Below, piece after piece: positions 20,293 through 31,039 of a stretch of 64,000 bases of DNA. Source of the stretch: Heterocephalus glaber (lineage: Eukaryota; Chordata; Mammalia; Rodentia; Bathyergidae); the NCBI RefSeq assembly GCF_000247695.1, contig NW_004624734.1, positions 7,396,690 to 7,460,689 of the forward strand. The letters run 5' to 3'. How positions within the stretch are numbered: position 1 is the first letter of the stretch; every line of letters starts with the position of its first letter. The notes under the pieces were generated by a model that searched no databases, was not told where the DNA came from, and saw nothing but the letters and a program-made list of their open reading frames with translations. Both the position numbers and the translations under genes were made by a program.

Positions 20293-20377
20293 GGCTGGGG
20301 GATTTAGCTCAGTGGTTCTGCCGCCTGCCTTGCAAGCACAAGGTCCCGAGTTTGATCCCTGGTACCAAAAAAAAAAG
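20293..20377 (+). mobile_element. ID SINE with A-tail and 3' unique extension
   Basis: GGCTGGGGGATTTAGCTCAG to GATCCCTGGTACC then about ten A. A possible duplicated target (GACGCCATGGGCT at 20279, GACACCATGGGCT at 20391) lies beyond a 14-base non-A stretch after the tail. The B-box is altered (GAGTTTGATCC). Confidence 0.93.
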
Positions 20378-20724
20378 ATGCGTTGTCCAAGACACCATGG
20401 GCTGAAGCCCTGGGCAGTGGCGAGGAGACGGGGCCCAGCAAGGAACAAAGGGAACGGAGGTCCATGTGCCCATTCCCGCTTGGCAGTGGAGGAAGGGAAG
20501 GAAGCAGCAGTGTGAGTGATGGGCATGGTGCAGTAGTCCACGGAAACCACCATGACCACAGCAGGAAGCCAGGAGGAAGTGGCCTCTAAGTCCCCCAGCA
20601 GGCAGCAGGGGACACAAAGCGCTGTCAGCTTTCATCCGGGCCTTCTCAGAAGCCACCTCAGCATAGTCAAGGAGTCCCAGGCAGCCCCGGGACCCTCCCT
20701 CCCCTCTGTCATCATTGCTGTTGC

Positions 20725-20905
20725 TGCAGTGCTGGGGATCGAACCCAGGGCCTTTGCACTGAGCTGCATCCCCAGCCCTTTGTATTTTTTACTTTGAGAT
20801 AGGTTCCTACTGAGTCACTCGGTTGCCCAGGTTGGGCTCAAGCTTGCAATCCTCCTGCCTCAGCTTTCCAGAGTCCTGGGATTACAGGTGTGCTCCACCA
20901 TGCTT
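20725..20905 (-). mobile_element. B1-dID SINE
   Basis: dID half GTGCTGGGGATCGAACCCAG and GAGCTGCATCCCCAGCCC, a T-rich linker, then B1 half (TTGAGATAGGTTCC to CTCCACCATGCTTC). Confidence 0.9.
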
Positions 20906-21774
20906 CTCTTCCTCTGTCCCCTCTGAAGGGTGTGACCACTTGTGCTCAGGCATCGCCTCTCCAAGAACCCCAGCAGCACCAGAGGAAAACCCAGGAGAGG
21001 CAGCTCTTGCTTCTCTGGGGACTGACCCTGGGGTGGGAGCTCCCAAGAGCAGGCGAGCTGTTTCCTCCTTCTCAAGATGGGAAGGTTAGTCTCCTCCCTC
21101 GTTTGTCCATCCACCCATCCATCCATCCATCCATCCTGCACCCGGGCGCCCGCCAGGCCAAGCCTGGTGCTGACAGGAAGATGAGCAGGTAGGGTTTGTG
21201 TCTCCAAGAGGCTGAAAAGCCAGGAGTCTCCCGGACTCCTGTGACTAATCGCGAACTTCACTCCTTCTGGTTCCTGAGCACCTGCCCAAGTCCAGGGAAG
21301 AGCTGAGCCTCTGGCACTGTCCCCCCCAGCCTCTGCCTGCTCTGACAGTCCTTCCCCTGGGGGACCCATCCGGGTGCTGGCTGCTGTGTTCTTGCCCTGG
21401 GGCCTCAGGCCCTGGCTCTGATGGATGCCTGGCCTTTGGGACAACTGCCCGAGGGACACACTCTCTGCCCAGCTTCCCCTGCTGCCCTCACCCCCGTCAG
21501 AGCCCCTGGATTGTCTCAGCCTTGTCTCTGCACAGCCCGGCAGTGTCGAGAGCTATCCTCAGAGCCTCTTTCCACAGCTGGAAACGCTGCTCCGTGGCCA
21601 CAGCCAGCGCCAAACCCAACCCTCACACTGCTGTTGGGGATTCCTTCTCAAAGCATCTGCTCAGCAGGCCAAAAACCTGTTCGCTTTTAAAATTTTTATT
21701 TTTTAAGGAAAAAGTGAAACAAGACCAAAGAGCAGAAGACAGAAGAATGGGAAACGAATTCAGCAGCCACCACA
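20906..21774. other. Unique GC-rich sequence with a short (ATCC)n tract
   Basis: CCATCCATCC repeats at about 21104-21136. A minus-strand frame of 199 codons (21459-20860) crosses that repeat and the SINE end and has no domain, so I do not call it. Confidence 0.5.
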
Positions 21775-21905
21775 GGCCTGCCATGTGCCAGAGATCTCTG
21801 GTACCCATTTTACAGATGGGCAGTTCAAGCCAGAAGGGGAAGAAATGTGCCCAAGAATGTTCAGCCTTCAACTTCCAGGCTGGGAGTCAGACCACACTTG
21901 TCTGT
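21775..21905 (-). mobile_element. MIR SINE (ancient)
   Basis: CCCATTTTACAGATGGGCAG, GAAATGTGCCCAAGAATGTT and GGCTGGGAGTCAGACC follow antisense MIR. Confidence 0.75.
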
Positions 21906-23012
21906 CTCCCCAATTTTCCTTCCTTCCTCCCTGGCCCTGGGATGGACAGAAGACTGGAATGGGGAGTGAGGATTTGGGATGTGGCCCCTCAGTCTGGGCT
22001 GAATGATTCCAGGCCATGCAGCCCACCTGGGCTCACTATGTGCCAGGCGCTGGCAGTAGAAAGGTCTCAAGTCACGTCCCCTGTGCCTGCACCAAGCTAA
22101 TGACCCACAGAGCGACCGGGAGGGACAGGAGGCAGAATGCTAAGGCCATGGTGTTAGTGACGAGGCAGGGACTCAAGGGAGGGAGCCCCTCTCTGACTGT
22201 CCCTCAGAGGACGTGAAAGTGGCCAAGTCAGCCCTGCTGGGAGGAGCAAAGGCATTTCAGGGTGACCCAAAGGACACTGTATGGGCCCGAGTGCCAGCCT
22301 TCCGCCTGCCCGGCTCCCGTGCCAGGCCTGACAGAGGATGCAGCGGGCCACATGCCTGAGGGTCATTTCTGCTGAAGCCGAGATCACCCGGACCAGCAGA
22401 GTCAGACATTGTATGGTCACTCGCTTGTGTATGAGAAACTGAAGTGTTGGTGATCTAAAGAGCAATGAGAGAGATGACAGGAAATAGGAGGCCAGCTTGT
22501 GGGGATGGGGGACAGGAGGGCGGGAGGGGAGTGGTAAGTAGGAAGGACAATGCGCTCCATGTACATGCCAGCTCCCCACAATGAATGTGCTCATTCTGCA
22601 TGGCCAGTGCACTAATAAAAGACAACAAAGCAAAGGCTGGAGAAAGGGAGGAAGAGACGAGAAGCTCGTTGCAGGTCACCATCAGCTGGCAAAACAAATT
22701 CGTGGGTGCGGGGCTGGGGCGGGGCTGGGTCCCCTGCTAAGGTCTCGGGTGCAGCTCAGTGCCAGTGCCAAGTCACTTTGCTTCCTACAGTCTAGACCCA
22801 AGCTCTCTGTTCCTTGCTGGCTGCTGAGCAAGGGCCACTCTCGACCACCACATTCCTTTCCACCAGCCCTTGGGCCTGTAAGTCAGCGAGGGAGTCCTTC
22901 TCACATGTTGGCTTCCACATCCGGCCTCTGTGCTCTGGATCTCTGACCCTCCTGTGTTAAACCTCTTCCGGAGATGCTCAAGCTCCCTGATTAGGTCAGG
23001 CCCACCATGGCA
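21906..23012. other. Unique sequence, nothing firmly recognised
   Basis: Includes a short antisense L2/MIR-like piece (CTCACTATGTGCCAGGCGCT) at 22031-22050. No gene supported. Confidence 0.45.

Positions 23013-23057
<45 letters not shown>
23013..23057. repeat. (CT)n microsatellite
   Basis: About 22 uninterrupted CT units. Confidence 0.95.
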
Positions 23058-23059
<2 letters not shown>

Positions 23060-23344
23060 ACCCACTGGCCTGGGCTTTCGTTGTACCTGCAAAACCCCTT
23101 CCTTTGCAGCAATCCCCAGGTTTGTGTTGGATTAACCTGGGGAAGCATGAGTACACCTCATATGGGGCCAGGAATCTGGGGAACTCTCTTCAGAGCCTGC
23201 CTCTCCAGAGGACCGGGAAGGTCAGAAGCAGACAGACAGAGGGAGGCATTGCCTACTGGCCCAGGCTCTAAACAGGCTGCTGCCTGGTATGGTCTGTGGT
23301 AGAGGGAACAGTAGATCTGTAAACACAACTGTCAAAGCTATAGT

Positions 23345-23445
23345 TTTCACCTTATGTAGCCCAGGCTCACCTTGAACTCGTGGTAATCCTCCTGCCTCAG
23401 CCCCCGAGATGCTGGGATTATCGGTGTGCACCACTGTGCTGGCTT
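23345..23445 (-). mobile_element. B1 SINE fragment
   Basis: TATGTAGCCCAGGCTCACCT, TAATCCTCCTGCCTCAGCCC and GTGTGCACCACTGTGCTGGC. The GAGACAGG end is missing. Confidence 0.88.
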
Positions 23446-23483
23446 GGTTTTTGATGCTATTGTTTGTTTTTGTGTTTTATTTT

Positions 23484-23548
23484 GAGACAGGGCCTTACTG
23501 TGCAGTTCAGGCTGGCCTTGAATGTAGCCCAGGCTGTCCAGCTTGGAT
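23484..23548 (-). mobile_element. B1 SINE fragment
   Basis: GAGACAGGGCCTTACTGTGC, GTTCAGGCTGGCCTTGAATG then TAGCCCAGGCTG, stopping before the rest of the element. Confidence 0.8.
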
Positions 23549-24082
23549 CCAGAAGGGCCAAAGGCTCTGTCCCCAGCCAGCCTGGTGCCTGGGAAGACGT
23601 GGAAACCTTAAGAGGAGGTTGGTGGTATGGAGCCCGACCCTCCTTTGCCTGTCCAGCTTCCCTGCTGGAGCGGCTCTGCTCCACCTCCTGCTCCCTGTGT
23701 GACGTCACAGGGCCACTGGACCACAAGTGGAAACCTCCAGAGCATCCACAAATGACCTTTGCTCTGACATTTTCCATCATCTCAATGGACCAGTTACAGT
23801 CGCTGGGGAAGGCTGTGTCCACCAACCCCCAGGCAGAGGCAGGGTCCAGGCGCAGGCCCCATGGCCTTCTGGGAGCTGCGGGCCACAGCCACGGCCCGGT
23901 CCCCCTACAGCAGGGCAGTGGGGCCAGAGAACCCAGCCCGGAGTGGCCACCAGGGCCTGTGCCTTTGCTGCCTTAGGAGAACTTGGATTTGGTCAAAAAG
24001 ATCACAGGGGAAGGCTGCCTGGGATGATTTCCAGTTCATTAACCTGCCCTGCTACCTGATGCTCTCTCATTTAAGCAGAAAA

Positions 24083-24085
<3 letters not shown>

Positions 24086-24125
<40 letters not shown>

Positions 24126-24160
24126 TGTGAGTGTGTGTGTGTATTTGTGTGTGGTTACTG
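24086..24160. repeat. (TG)n microsatellite
   Basis: About 18 uninterrupted GT units followed by interrupted TG. Confidence 0.95.
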
Positions 24161-24177
24161 TTGCTATTTTAGGAATT

Positions 24178-24347
24178 CAAGGTGGTACCACATGCCTGTA
24201 ATAACAGCACTCTGGGAGCCTGAGACAGGAGGATCACACATTTGAGCCCAGCCTGGACAACTTGGCAAGACCCTGTCTCACAAAAGGGCAGGGGATGAAG
24301 CTCTTTGCAAAGACACTGAGTTCAGTCCTGAGCAATGAAAGAAAATT
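24178..24347 (+). mobile_element. B1-dID SINE, diverged
   Basis: Plus-oriented B1 without internal duplication (AAGGTGGTACCACATGCCTG to CCCTGTCTCACAAAAG), then dID (GCAGGGGATGAAGCTC, GAGTTCAGTCCTGAGC). Confidence 0.75.
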
Positions 24348-24415
24348 CCACAGTGATAACTTGAATTGCATAAAGTAAATGTTATTGGGGTTTTTTTTAG
24401 TGAATTTTTCTTTTT

Positions 24416-24488
24416 GGTATCAGGAATTGAACTCAGGGCCTCACGCTTGCCAGGCAGGTGCTGCACTGCTGAGCTACATCCCCGGCCT
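24416..24488 (-). mobile_element. ID SINE
   Basis: Antisense ID, GGTATCAGGAATTGAACTC to GAGCTACATCCCCGGCC, with a T-rich tail on its left. Confidence 0.92.
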
Positions 24489-24561
24489 ATAAAAGTTATT
24501 GTTAAGCACTATCTTGTTCAAATTTATTTGCTTAGTTGTTTTTTAATTTGTTTGTTTTTGC

Positions 24562-24749
24562 GGTACTAGGGGTCAACACCAGGGCCTTCGCCCTGAGCTA
24601 TATCCCCAGCCCTTTTTATTTTTATTTTTTAGTTTTGAGACAGGGTCTCACTCAGTCGCCAAGTTGCCAAGGCTGATCTTGAACTTGCAATTCTCCTGCC
24701 TCAGCCTCCCAAGGGCAGGGATTGCAGGCGTGCACCATCACACCTGGCC
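24562..24749 (-). mobile_element. B1-dID SINE, full form
   Basis: dID half GGTACTAGGGGTCAACACC, GAGCTATATCCCCAGCCC, a (T)nA linker, B1 half TTTTGAGACAGGGTCTCACT to CATCACACCTGGCCC. The internal duplication is absent, typical of the fused family. Confidence 0.93.
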
Positions 24750-24834
24750 CTAGAATATATTTTAAATGGAAGTGTTGTTGGCATGTATCACACACAGTCT
24801 GCAGCCTATTCCATAGCAGAGCCTAGGCCTCCAC

Positions 24835-25700
24835 TTGGGATGTCTCCGAAGACGACTGCCCCCTCCCCACCCTACCCCACCCCACCCCAGTGTCTGCTGC
24901 CTCACCCGGCTCTCCCTCCGGGGACATGGTCGCCTTCTCACCAGGCTTTGGCCAGCGGAACTGGGTGGAGTGACCAGCGCCAGCTCCGGGCCAGCCTTTG
25001 GGGGACTGCGTTGTCCTCCCCTTGGAAGCAGCCACTCTGTCATCACCAGCTAGCGTGACAGGGACGCACAGGATGCTGTGGAGAAGCCCGCGCTGCACAC
25101 ATGGAGGGCGAGCGGGGGGAGGGACCCAACCAGCCCCACTGTCGCCGTCCCACCTGAGACGCCAGACCCAAGACCGAAGCGAGGCACCATCTTGCTTCCG
25201 GCCAGACAATAGGGGCATCTCGAGGGTGGGGTCCGCGTCCATGAGGCACAGGGCAGCGTAGCGCCCAACCTGTCATTCATGAGCCTTAAATACAGCCTTT
25301 GTGCAGCTGAGCCCGCAGGCCTGCCATGGAGGGTAACTTTGCCCCTTTCCCCTGGGGGACAGTTTGGGGCGTCCCACTGCGGGAGGGGACGCGGCCCAAC
25401 ACCACAGTGCCCAGGACGGACCTGCAGAGAGCGTGCCTGCGCCGGAGCCTCCCAGCCGCGCTTCCCTTCCCCCTTCTCTGCCGTGCGCTCCCTCCGCGCT
25501 GCATTTCCCCGCATGCGATTTCCGAGTAGGTCATTGGGACTTCATCGGAAAAATTTCCCCCTAACCTGGGCACCCCAGTTTGTGGCCTGGAAGTTGTGGC
25601 CACGATGCCTCGACACACAGACATGCACCCACTCCAGTTCTTAATTTATTTATTTATTTATTTTTTAGTACACAACTTTCTTTTTCTTTCTTCCTCTTCT
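24835..25700. other. GC-rich unique sequence with raised CpG content
   Basis: Many CpG between about 25090 and 25560, including an ETS-like CTTCCGG at 25194 and CGCATGCG near 25511. Overlapping frames on both strands (up to 154 codons) show no domain. It may be a weak CpG island or GC-rich neutral DNA. Confidence 0.4.
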
Positions 25701-25775
25701 GTCAGTACTGGGGACAGAACCCAAGCCCCAGGAAAGCTAAAGTGCTCTACCACTGAGCGACACCCCCAGCTCCTT
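25701..25775 (-). mobile_element. dID/ID-type SINE part
   Basis: GTCAGTACTGGGGACAGAAC, CTACCACTGAGCGACACCCC. The B1 half does not follow; instead a plus-oriented B1 begins at 25809. Confidence 0.75.
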
Positions 25776-25808
25776 GTATTTCTTCTCCCTATTTATTGCT
25801 GTCGTCCT

Positions 25809-25930
25809 GCTGGGTGTGGGGGTGCACGTGTATAACCCCAGTTACTCAGGAGGCTGAGGCAGGAGGAGTTCAGGTTCCAAGCCAGTATGGGAACTTAGTG
25901 AGATCCTGACTCAAAAAATAAATAAAAAGT
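25809..25930 (+). mobile_element. B1 SINE
   Basis: GCTGGGTGTGGGGGTGCACG, GGAGGCTGAGGCAGGAGGAG, ending GACTCAAAAAATAAATAAAA. The form lacks the internal duplication. Confidence 0.88.
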
Positions 25931-26267
25931 TATGTGTGTAATCAAATTATGTGTGTAGTACTCTAGGGCTAGGAAAAAAGATTTTTTTTAAATTTCAGAA
26001 GAGCAAAGAGGAGGCGCCAAATATTTCAGGATAATAAGTTAAGCTAATTGTGAGCGGGACATGTTGAGTCTGATAAATTGAGAACTCTTTCTCCACCACA
26101 CATGCTGGTGCTGTCCCCAAAGGCAGAGCCTGGACAAAGCGATCTGCACCTCTCCTAAGCGGGCACTTGGGCAGGATTAGGAGATGGGCATGCGCTGAGC
26201 TGTCCGGAAGCGTCACCCCTGTGGGGGCTGCCTGGCCCCTCCCTCCCTGTTCTTTTTGTTGTGTTTT

Positions 26268-26367
26268 GAGACAGGGTCTCACTATGTAACCCAGGCTGGC
26301 CTCAAAGTCATGGAGATGTTCCTGCCTCGGCCACTCGACTGCTGGGGTTACAGGTGTGCGCCCAGCT
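26268..26367 (-). mobile_element. B1 SINE without internal duplication
   Basis: GAGACAGGGTCTCACTATGT, AACCCAGGCTGGCCTCAAAG to GTGCGCCCAGCT. Confidence 0.9.
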
Positions 26368-26729
26368 ACCCCTCCCTGTCCTGTGTGGCCAGCCAGGTGC
26401 GCCGGTGTCCACTTCAAAGAACCTCTCCTCGTTCACCCCCAACCCCACCCCACCCCGGGGCTTGAGGTCCCCTTCCCCCCTTCCTGCTTATCCGCTCGCT
26501 CATGCAGCCAGCGACGTCCGCTAATTTAATGCGCCTGCGCATCCCCGCCTGCCCGCCCAGGCTCCCTCAGTACAGTACTTCTGTTTCACGTAGTTTCACT
26601 GCATCTGTACAAGTTCCCATAAACATATTGATTTTATTTGCTTTTGTATGTGTTCAAAGGACGTCGTACTATGCAATCTTGGAACTGTATTTTTTCCTTA
26701 ATATTAGTTCTCATGCCTTTTTTTTTTTT

Positions 26730-26824
26730 GAGACAGTTTTTGCTAAGTCACTAAGCTGCCCTAACTGGGCTCAATCTTGTGATCCTACTGCCTCAGCCTC
26801 CCAGAGTGCGCCACCGCGCCTGGC
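26730..26824 (-). mobile_element. B1 half of a B1-dID
   Basis: GAGACAGTTTTTGCTAAGTC, CTAAGCTGCCCTAACTGGGC to GCCACCGCGCCTGGCT. The TAAGTCAC..GCTGCCC wording is that of the fused family. Confidence 0.85.
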
Positions 26825-26884
26825 TCTGATGCCTCTTCAAGCTTCACATTGACCTGTAAGGCCCACCTGTGCTTAGCGTTTGGC

Positions 26885-27405
26885 CTTTCCGGGAGGGGCC
26901 GCGCGGTGGTGACCGTTCCGCGGCGTGACTGAAGGCCCCTGTGCTTGCAGCGAGCTGCCACCTGAGCCGGCGCTTCCGCGGGCCGCTGCGGAGGAAGCTC
27001 AGCACGGCACGCATGCGCGGAAACCCTCCGTTGCTCTCTGGACCTGTTCCCGGGACCAGCGCCTGCTCCGCAGGGAACCAGAAGTGGCCAGGGCTGGGAT
27101 GAAATAGCCACATCCACGCAGACTGCTCCGACGGTGGACGCCCCTCCAGGGACCGCGCTGTCGCATCCCTACTGAGCCCCAGATCCACTCAAGGCCGGGC
27201 CTGGAGGAGAAGATCCTGCCGTCAGGGCGCTGCTGGGTGTGCGGGGCAGCTGCCAGAGAAGAATGGGCCGGCCACGCTTCGCCCGACCGAGGTAAACCCA
27301 GGCTGGTGTAGCGCTGGTGGGCGGGCCCACGTGACCTTGGCTCCTCCCCTTACCACTCGCGATCCTGTAAACAGGAACCCCCCCCCCCGCCGGGCTGCTC
27401 AGCGG
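26885..27405. promoter_or_regulatory. Orphan CpG island, promoter candidate
   Basis: I count about 47 CpG in about 515 bp at roughly 65% G+C, so observed/expected is near 0.8-0.9 by hand. It contains an NRF1-like ACGCATGCGCGG (27009-27020) and an E-box CACGTGAC (27328-27335). A consensus-like splice donor (CGAG|GTAAAC) lies at 27291/27292, preceded by ATG at 27263. No TATA box and no recognisable exon protein. It could be a first exon or lncRNA promoter. Confidence 0.5.
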
Positions 27406-27699
27406 TTTTGAACAGGGCTGATGCGAAGCTGGACACTGCACATCTGGCTTCCCTGGGGTCAGACCGGTCCCCAACCCCAGCCTCCCAACAGGGCTACGAA
27501 CTGCAAGATCCTGCCCTGCACGCCCAGGCTGTTTCTCACATGGCCCTGCCTCTGTTTCCCCTTTGCTGTGTGGGCATGTGCTTCTTTTTCAAGGAGTCAG
27601 TGGCAGGAAGGGATGTGGGAGAATGTTACACTGACCCCTCCTTGCCAATGGGCTTCCCCCGGGCCACTGCAGACAAGCACCAGCCTGTGTGCCTACTTA

Positions 27700-27950
27700 A
27701 AATGTGGCCCTTGGAGGAAGAAAATGTATTTATATACCGTGGAGTACTACTCTGTCATGAAGAAGGATACATTTGAGACATTCATAGGAAAATGGATGCA
27801 CCTTGAGACGATAACATTGAGTGAAATAAATCAGACACACAAGCTTAACTATCACATGATTTCTCCAATATGAGAAACCCAAAATATAATAAAGAGCAAA
27901 ATAAAAGATACATAATAGGAAACAAGGAGATAGCTCTTCTGGGAAAGAGA
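27700..27950 (+). mobile_element. LINE-1 3' end: ORF2 C-terminus and start of 3' UTR
   Basis: The frame ending at the stop 27871-27873 reads EYYSVMKKDTFETFIGKWM then HLETITLSEINQ, the expected C-terminus of L1 ORF2 (reverse transcriptase/endonuclease protein). This tail frame is intact. The element is 5'-truncated. The downstream 3' UTR (TGAGAAACCCAAAATATAAT) matches the minus-strand copy at 11.4-11.58 kb. Confidence 0.88.
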
Positions 27951-27951
27951 A

Positions 27952-28265
27952 GGGTCTTTGCAGGTGTAATTAATTAAGACAAGATTGTACTGGAGCAGGG
28001 TGGAGCCTTAGCCAGTGAGCCCAGTGTCTTTAGAGGACAGAGAGACACCCAGGGAGAAGATGGCTAGGCAAAGACAGAGGCAGAGGCTGGAGAGGGTGGC
28101 CACAGCCAGACGTTATCAGGGACTTCTGGTAAACCACAGAGGCTGGGAGACATGAGGCGGAAGCTCCTCTAGAGCCTTCGAAGGAGCCTGGTCCTGCTGA
28201 CACCTCAATTCCCGACCTGTTCTCCAGAGCGGTGAGACAACAAACAGGTCCCTGCTTTTCAGCTA
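27952..28265 (+). mobile_element. MaLR-type LTR fragment
   Basis: GGTCTTTGCAGGTGTAATTA, CCAGTGTCTTTAGAGGACAG, CAGAGGCTGGAGAGGGTGGC and CTGCTGACACCTCAATTCCC follow the MLT1/MST-like order. Confidence 0.65.
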
Positions 28266-28380
28266 CCTGGTTCCTTCACTCACCGGCTTCCTTTACTGGG
28301 CAAATCACGGTGCCCCTGAGCCTCAGTTTCCCCAATCATGGATCCATCTTCCTCTTATACAGTGGGGAGGATCCTAGTGG
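28266..28380 (+). mobile_element. MIR SINE fragment
   Basis: CTGGGCAAATCACGGTGCCC and TGAGCCTCAGTTTCCCCAAT are MIR core words. Confidence 0.65.
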
Positions 28381-28604
28381 TTGAGGAAGTAGATGCACTC
28401 CCTTGAATTTAAGGCAATAAAATTCAAGAAATGAATCACGGAGTCAATGAAAACGATTGTGCACCAATTCTGTGCTAGGTTGTATGAGAGGAGACATGAA
28501 GATGAACTCAGGATCAGATTTATTCCTTAGGGATCTTGGATAAAATGTACCAGGCAAGGAGTCAGCAATTTACCACTGAGAGTTCAGGGGACTTTTCTGA
28601 AATG

Positions 28605-28745
28605 AGGACCTTAGCATGGCCAGAGGAGTAAGTAGTTAAGATCCAGGCCACGAGGGCTCAAATTCTACCTGTCACTCCCTAGCTGTGTGATCTCAGGAAA
28701 GCTACCTGCTTTCTGGGGCTCAGTAGCTGACTTGTAAAGAGTGGT
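28605..28745 (+). mobile_element. MIR SINE
   Basis: AAGTAGTTAAGATCCAGGCC, CTCCCTAGCTGTGTGATCTC, GAAAGCTACCTGC and GGGGCTCAGTAGC track MIR from its tRNA head to core. Confidence 0.85.
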
Positions 28746-28747
28746 AG

Positions 28748-28870
28748 CTTAGTCCCCTCGGGCTGCTATCATAAAATACCGTAGACAGGGAGGCTTATAA
28801 ACAGCACGTGTGCATTTCTGTAGTCAGAGGAAGCCACAGGCGTGTTAGGTGCTGAATGAGTACTGCTTCC
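28748..28870 (-). mobile_element. MaLR-type LTR fragment
   Basis: CTTAGTCCCCTCGGGCTGCT, ATCATAAAATACCGTAGACA and GGGAGGCTTATAAACAGCAC are the antisense 3' end of an MST/MLT-like LTR. Confidence 0.7.
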
Positions 28871-29549
28871 GGGCTCAGAGACTTGGACTTCTGGGGACAC
28901 GGAGGAAACGCTCCAGGCTAGCAGGGAAAACTTGGTCTTTGAGGACTGCAGAGCACAGATCCCTTTGATGGGCCTGGAATGCGGGACTGAGGCTGGAGTG
29001 CAGGTAGAGGGGCTCGAATGCCTGCAAAGGGCTTTGGACATTGATTGGGAGCTGGGGAGTCTCGGAGGGCAATGCTGCTTTTACCTTAAGAGCTCTGAGG
29101 AGAGCCACCCAGCGACTGTCAAAACCTCTGCGCTGCCTGGACCCCAGGAGAGCTGCCTCCGTCCCTGTGCCCACAAAACCTGGCCTCTGCCTGCCCCTCG
29201 TCCAGCTCTTACCGAGCTTGCTACTTCCTGCTTCCGGGTTTCTTGAGGGAGCAGGGTCACTGAGAGGCTGGTATCTGTGGGTTAGCAGGAGGAAGGCTGC
29301 CCAGGGGAAGCACCACCCACCCAGAGGGGCTCTGCCCCTTGGAGCTCAGTCTGAGAGTGCAGGAAACAAAGGGCAGCTGAGATTCAGAACAAAGACTCCT
29401 GATTGATGGACAGTTCCAGGAAGGATCCAGGAAGCGGTGTGGGCCTGTGGGCGGGACTATGCAAATCAAGGTCCCTGGTTAGCAATATCTACAGAGTTGT
29501 GGTCAAATCCTAGCACTTCCCTGCTCAAAACTGTTCAGGACACCCTAAC
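28871..29549. other. Unique sequence, nothing recognised
   Basis: GC-rich, with frames of about 120 codons on the plus strand (29041-29406) that have no domain. Confidence 0.45.
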
Positions 29550-29630
29550 CAGTGATGGCAAATCTTTCAACGCTTTCAATGATAACAAACAGCCCACTGC
29601 GGCACACGTGCCATAGGTTTGCCACCACTG
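29550..29630. mobile_element. hAT-like MITE, 81 bp, with terminal inverted repeats
   Basis: Ends are CAGTGATGGCAAATCT (29550-29565) and, on the other strand, CAGTGGTGGCAAACCTAT (29630-29613). They pair with few mismatches over about 16 bases. The CAG(T/C)G start is typical of hAT elements. The 65-bp span carries no coding sequence. I see no clear 8-bp target duplication. Confidence 0.55.
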
Positions 29631-30154
29631 CCAGCCCCCAGGGTGAGATACCAGCCCTACCTTATAACCCTCCAGTCACCTCTGTCAGACTAAGTGCCTG
29701 ACTCTAACTCTTCTTGGGCATGGCTGGAAATTTTGCTTTCGTTTTAACTTAACTCAAGGGTCTGTGTTTGGAGATGGCCCATGTGCCCATCACCGGGAGA
29801 GCAGCTTTTTCTGTTGCACCTGATCCTTCCAGTAAACCCAGGAGGCTCAGAGAGGAGAAGAAATGTTCCCAAGTGAGTTGCAGAAGCAGCCTTTGAGCCT
29901 GCACAGCACACACAGGCGCACTTGTCGCTCACCTTGCACACAGGGCCCAGACCCCATCTCTACAGCTTTGGCCAAGGTCTTGGCTCCCCTCTCTATGGGG
30001 ACAGTCATGGGCAGTTTTGAGAACTGAAGAGTGCCTGCATGCCAGGTGCCTAGGGCGCAGCAGCTGTGCTTGTTCTGTTTTGTGGAGCAGGACTGGGGCC
30101 AAGCTTCAGTGATGTCACAGCCTGACTGTGGGGAACGGTAGCGATGGGCCTGCT

Positions 30155-30240
30155 GTGTATTCACCGTGTGACTCTGAAGACAGTCACAGCCCCGTGCCTC
30201 ACTTTCCCATATATAAGATGAGGGTGAACCTTGAAGGGGT
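30155..30240 (+). mobile_element. MIR SINE fragment
   Basis: TTCACCGTGTGACTCTGAAG, GTGCCTCACTTTCCC and ATATAAGATGAGGGTGAACC follow the MIR core. Confidence 0.65.
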
Positions 30241-30959
30241 GTCATGAGTCTTTGAGAGTCTGTGGGAACCGTAAACACTCTGGATGGGTTCTGTAACTGC
30301 TCCCTGCAGCTGCCCATGGGTCTCGGTTTGGGGCCTCCCCAGCCTTCCATCTCTGTTCACAGGAAGGGAGAGTGGGTACGGGGAGCCCGTGGACACCCCT
30401 AAGCACCTCACGCACGTCCCTCCTGCATTTTGTCTTTTCTCCTTCCCTTTCTTTCCTTCCTGATTTTAAAACCCTGTTGCAACTGGGTTAGAAAAAGCCT
30501 AACCCCCAGGGCAGAGGGGACCTAGGCCAGACCTGCACCCCGAACATCCACCCCATTTCTGCTTGAGGTTTTCTGGTTTCTCCCATTGCTCAGAAGAGGC
30601 CTCCCTTGTCATGGGGGCTTTGGGAGAGCAGCGTAATCCGACCCAAGGACGAGTCGGCCAGGAAACCCAAGATGCTGTGGAAGGCTGCCCGCTGTGTCTG
30701 CCGGGCTGGCGGGCGGCCGCCTGTGCGCTGGACCATCTCATCCTGTACTCGGTGGCAATCAGGGGGGTTAGGAGCCATCCCACAGGAGCGCACTGAGGAA
30801 CAGTGCAGCGAAGCCAAGCCTGCCTCCGAGGGGTCCCCCAGCAGAGAGGAAAACAGCGAGGTGCTCAGCACCCCCATCGGTTCCTTCCCGGGGCGTGAAG
30901 GGTACTCTGCTTCCCCCGGGCATGTATCCACGTCCTGCCCATAAATGGTCCCGCCACTT
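30241..30959. other. Unique sequence, GC-rich
   Basis: A 176-codon minus-strand frame (31120-30590) crosses it without recognisable features. No repeats seen. Confidence 0.45.
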
Positions 30960-31039
30960 GGCAGTCTGCTCTCACCATTTTTATTTGGGGTCGTTCCCAA
31001 AGGCCACGTGTCCAGGAAACAGAGCCGAGGGACACAATG

